A DNA stretch of 5,064 bases from Lachnospiraceae bacterium (GTDB taxonomy: Bacteria; Bacillota; Clostridia; Lachnospirales; Lachnospiraceae): NCBI GenBank assembly GCA_016293925.1, contig JAEDCX010000097.1, forward strand, positions 1-5,064. The letters run 5' to 3'. The notes beneath the pieces are model-generated. The model had not been told where the DNA came from. It was given only the letters and a program-made list of their open reading frames with translations, and made no database searches. Positions 1 to 5,064 of this stretch are shown here, in pieces. A program made the translations under genes and the position numbers. Within the stretch, counting starts at the first letter, position 1. Every line of letters starts with the position of its first letter.

Positions 1-1
1 G

Positions 2-454
2 TTTGTTTCCCATGATCGGTACTTTATCCGTCAGGTAGCAACCGGACTGCTGGTACTCGAAGAGGATGACGTACAATATTATTCCTGCGGATATGAGGAA
101 TATCTGGAGCGGAAGAAGCATAAAGATGACAAAGGTGTCATAAATACAAAAAAGGATGACAGGAGAAATCCGTCACCAACCCTTCCGGAGAAACCGGAGA
201 AGCGTTATTACAATCCCGGCAAAGAAGCAGCAAAGCGGGAGGCATTATTACAGAAACTGGAAACGAAGCTGATGGAGTGCGATACTCTTTTGGCTGATTT
301 GAAACTTCAACTCTTAGATCCTGCCATTGCAACGGATTATGAGAAATTAGGCGAGATCCAGAGCAAAATTGACGATACGGAACAGTACTCGGAGACGCTT
401 CTGGAAGAACTGGCAGAATTGGAGGTGAAGGCATATGCAGGAGAAATTCTATGA
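2..454 (+). CDS. ABC-F family ATP-binding protein, C-terminal part (5' end outside window)
   Basis: This is the last 150 codons of a larger gene that enters from the left edge. The frame is open from base 2. The first visible residues, FVSHDRYFI, are the switch-histidine (H-loop) motif that closes the second nucleotide-binding domain of ABC-F proteins; the Walker and signature motifs lie outside the window. Next come the usual YEEYLERKK segment, a charged linker (about visible residues 38-70) and a Glu/Leu/Lys-rich helical stretch (about 74-146) that resembles the coiled-coil C-terminal domain of the family. ABC-F proteins have no membrane domain. They bind the ribosomal E site and act as translation factors or protect against ribosome-targeting antibiotics. 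The visible part cannot tell a housekeeping YdiF/Uup-like member from a resistance type. The stop codon overlaps the start of the next gene (ATGA), which indicates one operon and likely translational coupling. Family assignment is firm; subfamily is unknown. Confidence 0.88.
   Translation, partial: FVSHDRYFIRQVATGLLVLEEDDVQYYSCGYEEYLERKKHKDDKGVINTKKDDRRNPSPTLPEKPEKRYYNPGKEAAKREALLQKLETKLMECDTLLADLKLQLLDPAIATDYEKLGEIQSKIDDTEQYSETLLEELAELEVKAYAGEIL
439..444 (+). promoter_or_regulatory. Ribosome binding site of the AraC-type gene
   Basis: AGGAGA lies inside the 3' end of the ABC-F gene, six bases before the ATG at 451. It is a near-consensus Shine-Dalgarno site and supports starting the AraC-type protein at the ATGA overlap. 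Confidence 0.75.
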
Positions 455-786
455 ATACAGAGAAGTTATTGGAACAGGTAATGTGTCTGATCGAGGAAAA
501 CCTCAATGAAAGGCTGACAATTCCCTATATTGCAGACAGGGTATACATATCCGCGGTGCATCTGCAGAGACTGTTCAAGCAGCAGTACGGCGTAACGATT
601 GCGGCATACATCCGTACCAGAAAGTTACATCTTGCAGCGGATGAAGTGGTAAATACCGGCAAGAGAATTGATGAGATCGGCTATGATCTGGAGTTCGGAC
701 ATGAGTCTTCTTTTATTCGTTCGTTCAAAAGAGAATTCGGGATAACCCCCAACGAAATGAGAAGAATGAATCAGAAAACCGCCTAG
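451..786 (+). CDS. AraC-family transcriptional regulator, DNA-binding domain only
   Basis: A 111-residue protein made almost entirely of an AraC/XylS DNA-binding domain. The first helix-turn-helix spans about residues 22-43 (LTIPYIADRVYISAVHLQRL). The second spans about 73-95 and carries the family signature IDEIGYDLEFGHESSFIRSF, followed by FKREFGITPNEMR. No cupin, GyrI-like or other effector domain is present on either side, so it has the size and layout of MarA/SoxS-type stand-alone regulators. Such proteins bind DNA as monomers and are usually controlled by their amount rather than by a ligand; that is family knowledge, not shown here. The start is set by AGGAGA six bases upstream and by the ATGA overlap with the ABC-F gene. 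It may regulate its own operon or the kinase downstream, but no target can be named from the sequence. It could also be the surviving half of an AraC-GyrI protein, although the domain ends at the usual place and no remnant follows. Confidence 0.9.
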   Translation: MNTEKLLEQVMCLIEENLNERLTIPYIADRVYISAVHLQRLFKQQYGVTIAAYIRTRKLHLAADEVVNTGKRIDEIGYDLEFGHESSFIRSFKREFGITPNEMRRMNQKTA

Positions 787-804
787 ATCCATGGGCGGAT
801 ACAA

Positions 805-822
805 TCATCGTCTGCGCGATGA
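805..822 (+). promoter_or_regulatory. Small inverted repeat in the AraC-kinase gap
   Basis: TCATCG and CGATGA form perfect 6-base arms around a 6-base centre, about 75 bases before the kinase start. No T-run follows, so it is not an intrinsic terminator. It could be an operator or chance. In the rest of the 787-897 gap, AT-rich hexamers (TATACA at 864-869, AATAAT at 871-876) resemble -10 boxes, but none has a -35 box at good spacing. The kinase may therefore be read through from the genes upstream or use a promoter that is not recognisable. Confidence 0.25.
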
Positions 823-882
823 ATTAATGTCCCTATTCGACAGAATTCGTGATACAGTAAAGGTATACAGAATAATATGTCG

Positions 883-890
883 AAAAGGGG
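883..890 (+). promoter_or_regulatory. Ribosome binding site that decides the kinase start
   Basis: AAAAGGGG ends seven bases before the ATG at 898. The alternative in-frame ATG at 877 has only a weak AAGG about 13 bases upstream. The start at 898 also gives a compact signal peptide beginning MFDIRKRRR. Confidence 0.55.
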
Positions 891-897
891 CATTTTT

Positions 898-3828
898 ATG
901 TTTGATATAAGAAAAAGAAGACGGATTGGTACCATGGTTCTGAGTATGATGCTGCTCGGGAGTATGCTGTTTCATCTCGGGAACATACAGAATGTTCAGG
1001 CAGAGGACAGACCGATTCGGGTTGCCATGCTGCAATATCCCAATTATCTGTCCTATGATGAGGACGGAAGACCCTACGGATATGCTGTGGAATATCTTCG
1101 GATGCTGGCATCCTATACCGGATGGAAATACGAGTATGTGACCATGTCCCTGTCCGAGGCGATGAAGGAACTGGAAGAAGGCAGAATCGATCTGCTGCCG
1201 GGTATCCAGAAAACAGAGGAGAGGCAGAAGGTGATCGGCTTCTCCGAAGAATATATGGGCTTCGGCGGATCTGTGCTGGTGACACTGCCGGAGGAAAACC
1301 GGTATGCCTATAATGATTATGTGAATTATGAAGGAATGCGGATTGCATGTCTGAAAGGAAGCGTGCGCATCGAACAGGCGAGGCAGAAATTAGCCGCCTA
1401 CGGTGTCTCGGCCCGTTTCATGGAATATATTGATGACAGCAGTGCCAAAAAAGCATTGCAGGACGGAGAGGTGGATGCCATCTTAATGGCCAGCATCCGC
1501 TGTGAGGAGAATTACAAGATTGTAGCCCGGCTGGACATGGTGCCCCTATACTGTGGAGTGAATCCGCATGATGATTCTATATTGAGCGAACTGAACCGCG
1601 CCATGACGGAGCTGCATGCCAGAGAGTATTATGTGGAGATGAAGCTGGAGGAGAAATACTATGGCAATATTGATAACAGTATGATCTTCACCGCAGAGGA
1701 AAAAGAGTATATTGAGAACCGGAAACCGGTGAAGGTGGCCTGTGTATCCAATCGCATTCCCTTTGTCAGTACGAGAAACGGTGTGACGGAAGGGGTATGT
1801 ATTGATGTGATGGAGATGATCGCGCAGTTGAGCGGTTTGTCTTTTGAATATTATCCGGTGGATGAGGGAACCAGGGTATACAGTGTGCTGAGCAGCAATG
1901 ATTATGATCTGTATCTGGGGATGTCGGATTCGGATGTGACAGAGATTACGCCGGATCTGGTACTGTCGGATACCTTTCTGCGCAGTATCATCTATATGGT
2001 AGGCCGGGAGGGAGAGTATCCAGACAGTGAGCAGGAACTGGTTTTTGCATTTCCGGCTACCTATAGTGTGAACGGTGAGTTTCTGAAACGATACCCGTAT
2101 GCGAAGATCAATACCTATGATTCCATGGAGGAGTGTTTGGATGCAATCTGCAGGAAGAAGGCGGATTTCACCTGTATCAATGAGTGCAGGTCTGCTCTTT
2201 TGCTGCAGAATCCGAAATACCATGGTCTGACGGAATTGGAAGCATACAGATACATCGAAGATTTCAGCATTGCCATGCTACCCCGGGATGAGAATCATGC
2301 TCTTCTCATGCAGATTCTGAACAAATGCATTGCGCAGCTGAGTGCCGCCGAAATAGCCGATTCCCAGATGTCCCACATGGTGAAAAATACATACTATATG
2401 ACTGTGAAGGATCTTTTCTACGTTTATCGGGTGCAGTTTGTGGCAGCAGGAATTGCCATCCTGCTGTTCGTGGCTTTGTTGTTCGCCTGGCTGCGTTCCT
2501 ACGCGAAAAGCAGTGCAAGGTTGAAAGCAGCCAATGAAGAGCTGCAGGCGGCAATGGATCAGGCCCACAAAGCAAGTTCGGCAAAAAGCGAATTCCTGGC
2601 CTGTATGAGTCATGAGATCCGGACCCCGATGAATGCAATCGTGGGATATTCCAGACTTGCCACAGATGCTCTGTCAGACTGTGGGTGCGGCAATCAGGAG
2701 TATCTGATGACGGATTATCTCAATAAGATAGAATCGTCCTCGGAATATCTTCTGGCCATTGTGAACGAGATTCTGGATATGACCAAAATCGAACAGGGGA
2801 AAGCACAACTGACGGAAGAAGAGTTTTCTTTTGCGGATTTCCTGCAGACAATTGAGATACTGACGGAACAATTGATCAATAACAAAAAAATAAACTATAC
2901 CCTCCAGGTGGACGAGTTACTGCAAAATGACCGGGGGACATGGATTTTCCGCGCAGACAAGATCAAGCTGCAGCAGGTTTTTCTGAATATTCTGGGCAAT
3001 TCCGTGAAATATACCGCCAGCGGCGGCAGGATTGACATGTGCATTCAGGCGGAGAAAAAGGACAGTGCCATCAGAATCAACGTCAGCATTGCAGATACCG
3101 GAATCGGTATATCGGAAGAATTCCTGCCATATATTTTTGACACATTTGCCCGGGAATACAGTGGTGAGACCTCCGAATACAGCGGAACCGGTCTGGGACT
3201 GCCCCTTAGCAAGAAGAACATCGAGATGATGGGTGGATCCATCCGGGTAGAGAGTGCAAAAGGGAAGGGAACCACCTTCTATTTCACGGTAGATCTGCAA
3301 ACGGTATGTTTCCGGAAAACGGATCAGGAGAAGAAGCAGGTTTCCTCCGAACCCATAGGTGCTTTCGCAGATTCGGAAATATATGCTTCCGCGCCCGATA
3401 CAGAAGCTTCCCGCAGGGAGGATGGGGCAGGAGGGGAGTGTGAGCAGAAGTCGAAACGCATTCTCGTTGTGGAAGATCACCCGCTGAATCAGGAGATTGT
3501 GAAACAAATACTGCTTCTGAAGGGCTTTGAGGTGCGAATAGCGGAGAACGGTCAGGATGCATTGGAACTGTTTGAGTCCTCCGGAGTATATGATTATGCA
3601 GCGGTTCTGATGGATATAAGGATGCCGGTCATGGATGGACTGACGGCAACGAGACGGATCCGTGCACTTCCCAGAGAAGATGCATCTGCTGTTCCGATTA
3701 TCGCCATGTCTGCCAATGCGTTTGAAGAGGACGTTGCCATGTCACTGGAAGCAGGCATGAACGCACACATCGCCAAACCCATTGATCCGAAGCTACTATT
3801 CGAAGCGTTAGAGCAGTTTATCCGATAA
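898..3828 (+). CDS. Hybrid sensor histidine kinase with two solute-binding (SBP_bac_3) sensor domains and a receiver domain
   Basis: A 976-residue membrane kinase of BvgS/EvgS type, numbered from the ATG at 898 (983 residues if the ATG at 877 is used). A signal peptide (basic RKRRR at 5-9, hydrophobic core, VQA at 33-35) exports the sensor part. Two family-3 solute-binding domains follow at about 39-255 and 279-495. One membrane helix (about 512-533) and a helical linker lead to HisKA (562-633) with phospho-acceptor His572 in SHEIRTPMNAI. HATPase_c (683-799) has N697/N701, D733-x-G-x-G, F747/F750 and the GTGLGL box at 763-768. A low-complexity linker (802-851) joins it to a receiver domain (854-973) with E859/D860, phospho-acceptor D906, S938 and K960. 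All catalytic residues are present, so autophosphorylation and transfer His572 to D906 are expected. There is no PAS domain, no HAMP domain and no C-terminal Hpt, unlike BvgS, so the onward relay partner must be encoded elsewhere. The ligand is unknown. The Arg that binds the amino-acid carboxylate in this family is kept in domain 1 (R109) but is Ile350 in domain 2. The first gene downstream is convergent, so the kinase ends its own transcription unit. Confidence 0.95.
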   Translation: MFDIRKRRRIGTMVLSMMLLGSMLFHLGNIQNVQAEDRPIRVAMLQYPNYLSYDEDGRPYGYAVEYLRMLASYTGWKYEYVTMSLSEAMKELEEGRIDLLPGIQKTEERQKVIGFSEEYMGFGGSVLVTLPEENRYAYNDYVNYEGMRIACLKGSVRIEQARQKLAAYGVSARFMEYIDDSSAKKALQDGEVDAILMASIRCEENYKIVARLDMVPLYCGVNPHDDSILSELNRAMTELHAREYYVEMKLEEKYYGNIDNSMIFTAEEKEYIENRKPVKVACVSNRIPFVSTRNGVTEGVCIDVMEMIAQLSGLSFEYYPVDEGTRVYSVLSSNDYDLYLGMSDSDVTEITPDLVLSDTFLRSIIYMVGREGEYPDSEQELVFAFPATYSVNGEFLKRYPYAKINTYDSMEECLDAICRKKADFTCINECRSALLLQNPKYHGLTELEAYRYIEDFSIAMLPRDENHALLMQILNKCIAQLSAAEIADSQMSHMVKNTYYMTVKDLFYVYRVQFVAAGIAILLFVALLFAWLRSYAKSSARLKAANEELQAAMDQAHKASSAKSEFLACMSHEIRTPMNAIVGYSRLATDALSDCGCGNQEYLMTDYLNKIESSSEYLLAIVNEILDMTKIEQGKAQLTEEEFSFADFLQTIEILTEQLINNKKINYTLQVDELLQNDRGTWIFRADKIKLQQVFLNILGNSVKYTASGGRIDMCIQAEKKDSAIRINVSIADTGIGISEEFLPYIFDTFAREYSGETSEYSGTGLGLPLSKKNIEMMGGSIRVESAKGKGTTFYFTVDLQTVCFRKTDQEKKQVSSEPIGAFADSEIYASAPDTEASRREDGAGGECEQKSKRILVVEDHPLNQEIVKQILLLKGFEVRIAENGQDALELFESSGVYDYAAVLMDIRMPVMDGLTATRRIRALPREDASAVPIIAMSANAFEEDVAMSLEAGMNAHIAKPIDPKLLFEALEQFIR

Positions 3829-3860
3829 ACCGGTATGGGAACAGGAGATGGGACCGGTTT
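3827..3860. repeat. 8-base inverted repeat overlapping the kinase stop codon
   Basis: AAACCGGT (3827-3834) and ACCGGTTT (3853-3860) are perfect reverse complements separated by 18 bases. The left arm begins inside the TAA stop. A third ACCGG at 3864-3868 can pair with CCGGT at 3854-3858 instead, so two hairpins exclude each other. No T-run follows on either strand. It may protect the 3' end of the kinase mRNA or help end transcription; the function is inferred. Confidence 0.4.
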
Positions 3861-3871
3861 CGGACCGGCAT

Positions 3872-3913
3872 AAAAATATCCCCACAGGATGCAATTTGCT
3901 GCCCTGTGGGGAT
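3872..3913 (-). terminator. Intrinsic terminator of the - strand operon, possibly bidirectional
   Basis: ATCCCCACAGG (3878-3888) pairs perfectly with CCTGTGGGGAT (3903-3913): an 11-base GC-rich stem with a 14-base loop. Read on the - strand the stem is followed by five Ts (complement of AAAAA at 3872-3876), about 60 bases after the stop codon at 3971. This is a standard rho-independent terminator for the membrane-protein operon. On the + strand it is followed by a looser T-rich run (3913-3925), so it may also end the kinase transcript, which stops about 50 bases upstream. Confidence 0.8.
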
Positions 3914-3915
3914 TG

Positions 3916-3932
3916 TTGTCTGTTTCAGACAA
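3916..3932. repeat. Small hairpin next to the terminator
   Basis: TTGTCTG (3916-3922) and CAGACAA (3926-3932) form a 7-base stem with a 3-base loop, directly beside the terminator stem. On the - strand it comes just before the terminator hairpin. On the + strand it comes just after it and takes up part of the T-rich run. It may stabilise the transcript end; it is short enough to be chance. Confidence 0.35.
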
Positions 3933-3970
3933 AACGAATTGTGCATAAGGGATCCGTTCCCGGTGCAGGA

Positions 3971-4600
3971 TTAGTTGAAAGCACCCGAAACAGCACCTAT
4001 GATCAGGAAAATAATACCTAAGATAGTGCATATGAATCCGGCAATACCCATTCCTTTGCCCCTGGTCTTGCCACACATGCCAAGCAGACCAAACAGGAAT
4101 CCAAGGAGCAGAAATACGAATTCGAATATGAAGACAACGATCGCACCGGAAGCAATGGAGGTACGGGCATAGTAGCTATATCCATAAACACTGTACCGTC
4201 TGACATGGGTCGCTTCATATAACAATGCAGCGGTAGGAAATGAGAATATTAATCCGATGATACCAAACACAAGAGCTACTACATTCTTCGCAACGGAGCG
4301 GCGTGGTTCTGCATTCATGTTCTGCGGATACATCTGGCCGTATTGGTTATATCCCGGCTGAATATACTGACCTGTTCCCGGCCGATAATACTGATTATTT
4401 ACCGGCTGCTGTGCAAACTGGTTCTGCTGTACGTTTTGATTCTGTGGGTACGGCTGCTGCACAAACTGTCCCTGCTGCATATTCTGACTCTGCGGGTACG
4501 GCTGCTGTGCAAACTGTCCCTGCTGCATATTCTGATTCTGCGGGTACGGCTGTTGCATAAACTGGTTTTGCTGATTATTGTTCTGTTGAAATTGATCCAT
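3971..4600 (-). CDS. Small membrane protein with Q-rich repeat tail and three predicted helices (DUF4190-like)
   Basis: A 209-residue protein of unknown function. Residues 1-98 are low complexity and rich in Gln, Asn, Pro and Tyr, with a 16-residue unit (QQxQFxQQPYPQxQNx) repeated at 10-25, 26-41 and 42-57 and a partial fourth copy from 58. The rest is hydrophobic: helices at about 103-127, 148-174 and 183-206, with a basic loop GKTRGKGMGIAGF between the last two. Small Gly-rich hydrophobic domains with this GKGMxIAG motif resemble the DUF4190 type found behind Q/P-rich tails in many Firmicutes; this is recognition by style, not a search. The basic residues at 100-105 and in the last loop suggest the tail faces the cytoplasm. 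The start is supported by GAGGGG seven bases upstream. It lies 41 bases after its paralog and before a strong terminator, so the two form an operon. No signal peptide or enzyme motif is visible. Confidence 0.85.
   Translation of the reverse strand: MDQFQQNNNQQNQFMQQPYPQNQNMQQGQFAQQPYPQSQNMQQGQFVQQPYPQNQNVQQNQFAQQPVNNQYYRPGTGQYIQPGYNQYGQMYPQNMNAEPRRSVAKNVVALVFGIIGLIFSFPTAALLYEATHVRRYSVYGYSYYARTSIASGAIVVFIFEFVFLLLGFLFGLLGMCGKTRGKGMGIAGFICTILGIIFLIIGAVSGAFN
4353..4435 (-). repeat. Duplicated tail segment, copy 1 (in the downstream paralog)
   Basis: Direct repeat of 4982-5064, offset 629 bases, with 80 of 83 bases identical. It encodes NVQQNQFAQQPVNNQYYR through GQYIQPG. The repeat reaches the right edge of the window and probably continues beyond it. 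Confidence 0.92.
4403..4573 (-). repeat. 48-base in-frame tandem repeat, about 3.6 copies
   Basis: Units read on the - strand at 4573-4526, 4525-4478 and 4477-4430, with a partial copy at 4429-4403. They encode QQNQFMQQPYPQNQNM and close variants. By eye, neighbouring full units match at about 45 of 48 positions for the best pair and about 40 of 48 for a more diverged pair. The unit is a multiple of three, so gain or loss of copies would change tail length without breaking the frame. There are no spacers, so it is not a CRISPR array. Confidence 0.9.
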
Positions 4601-4607
4601 AATGACA

Positions 4608-4613
4608 CCCCTC
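4608..4613 (-). promoter_or_regulatory. Ribosome binding site of the downstream membrane-protein gene
   Basis: GAGGGG on the - strand, seven bases before the ATG that ends at 4600. It confirms the start at the beginning of the Q-rich tail. No promoter is evident in the 41-base gap, which favours co-transcription with the gene upstream. Confidence 0.7.
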
Positions 4614-4641
4614 GTATTCTATTTGATCTTTTTCGATGAGT

Positions 4642-5064
4642 TTATGCTTCGAAAGCACCGGCAAGACCGAGAATAATGAAAAATACGCCGACACCGCTAC
4701 AGATAAAGCCTGCAAGAGCCATTCCTTTACCACCGGATTTACTTGAACGACTCATAATACCGAAGACGATGCTGAGCGACAGGAAAGTGATCTCCAGAAT
4801 AATATAGAAAACACCAAGACCGTTCATCCGATAACGGAAAAATGTGTTGTGCCTTGTGGACATAACTCTTGAAATAACCGTTCCGAGTATCAATCCAAAA
4901 AGTGTACTCAGGATACCGAATACCATACAGATTACACTTTTGCTCTTGGATCCGCCGGAAACGATGTTTGCTGCAGACATACCCGGCTGAACATACTGAC
5001 CTGTTCCCGGCTGATAATACTGATTATTTACCGGCTGCTGTGCAAACTGGTTCTGCTGTGCGTT
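4642..5064 (-). CDS. Paralogous small membrane protein with Q-rich tail, N-terminal end outside window
   Basis: The last 140 codons of a gene whose 5' end lies beyond the right edge. Visible residues 1-28 are a Q/N/P/Y-rich tail (NAQQNQFAQQPVNNQYY and so on) nearly identical to part of the tail in the next gene. Three hydrophobic helices follow at about visible residues 44-64, 83-104 and 115-138, with a basic loop containing GGKGMALAGFIC before the last one. That loop and last helix align with GKGMGIAGFIC in the downstream paralog, while the segment between helices 1 and 2 differs. A Met at visible residue 29 (codon at 4978-4980) could pass for a start, but the frame stays open upstream and encodes the shared tail, so the gene is longer. 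Function is unknown; it resembles DUF4190-type membrane proteins. It is the upstream member of a two-gene - strand operon, 41 bases from the next start. Confidence 0.82.
   Translation of the reverse strand, partial: NAQQNQFAQQPVNNQYYQPGTGQYVQPGMSAANIVSGGSKSKSVICMVFGILSTLFGLILGTVISRVMSTRHNTFFRYRMNGLGVFYIILEITFLSLSIVFGIMSRSSKSGGKGMALAGFICSGVGVFFIILGLAGAFEA
4982..5064 (-). repeat. Duplicated tail segment, copy 2 (in the upstream paralog)
   Basis: Matches 4353-4435 with three differences, and each changes the protein (Val/Ala, Arg/Gln, Ile/Val). All other codon positions are identical, although the membrane domains of the two genes have clearly diverged. Confidence 0.92.

Noticed and set aside
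138..506. 122-codon - strand frame at the left side
   Set aside because: It is antisense to the ABC-F tail and AraC start and has no recognisable features.
877..897. Kinase start at the ATG at 877
   Set aside because: It has a weak and distant ribosome binding site; the ATG at 898 has AAAAGGGG at good spacing. Not excluded, and the protein is the same apart from seven residues.
1546..2223. 225-codon open frame on the - strand inside the kinase gene
   Set aside because: It lies wholly opposite a well-supported kinase reading frame, shows no recognisable domain, and His/Ile/Arg-rich text is typical of antisense shadow frames.
2917..3562. Long - strand open frames opposite the kinase HATPase and receiver regions
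   Set aside because: They are antisense to conserved catalytic motifs and have no domain content of their own.
4403..4573. Possible CRISPR array
   Set aside because: Units are contiguous with no unique spacers and lie inside a coding frame.
4616..4621. TAGAAT as a -10 box for the downstream membrane-protein gene
   Set aside because: There is no -35 box at usual spacing, and the transcript would start on top of the ribosome binding site.
4303..4639. + strand open frames with repeated Ala/Val/Ser or Leu-rich text
   Set aside because: They are the complement of the 48-base tandem repeat; a repeat whose length is a multiple of three keeps several frames open. The - strand frame has the ribosome binding site and membrane domain.
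4642..4980. Start of the right-hand membrane protein at the Met codon 4978-4980
   Set aside because: The frame stays open to the window edge and encodes the same Q-rich tail as the paralog, so this Met is internal.

Overview
The window looks like the chromosome of an anaerobic gut-type Firmicute, most likely a Lachnospiraceae/Clostridia member. The reasons are moderate GC content, strong AGGAGA/GAGGGG-type ribosome binding sites, a BvgS/EvgS-style hybrid kinase with two periplasmic-type ligand domains, and Q/N/P/Y-tailed small membrane proteins. This placement is inferred from style, not from a marker gene.

Left part (2-786, + strand): the C-terminal end of an ABC-F family ATPase, cut by the left edge. 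It overlaps by four bases (ATGA) a short stand-alone AraC-type DNA-binding protein. The two are probably translationally coupled and belong to one operon.

Centre (898-3828, + strand): one very large gene for a membrane hybrid histidine kinase. Its order is signal peptide, two family-3 solute-binding sensor domains, one membrane helix, HisKA, HATPase_c and a receiver domain. All phosphotransfer residues are present. There is no Hpt domain and no separate output regulator in view. The 111-base gap before it holds a small inverted repeat and a doubtful 39-codon ORF. No clear promoter was found there.

Right part (5064 down to 3971, - strand): two consecutive paralogous small membrane proteins, convergent with the kinase. 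Each has a Q-rich low-complexity N-terminal tail followed by three hydrophobic helices with a shared GKGMxxAGFIC motif. The upstream copy runs off the right edge. The downstream copy carries about 3.6 tandem 48-base repeats. An 83-base part of the tail is 96% identical between the two genes, although their membrane domains have diverged. The convergent gap (3829-3970) holds a strong hairpin that terminates the - strand operon and perhaps also the kinase transcript.

The genes form at least two independent units: ABC-F/AraC with possibly the kinase, and the membrane-protein pair. Nothing here proves a new system. The items most worth a second look are the kinase with altered ligand-pocket residues and no Hpt, the ABC-F/AraC coupling, and the repeat-bearing paralog pair.
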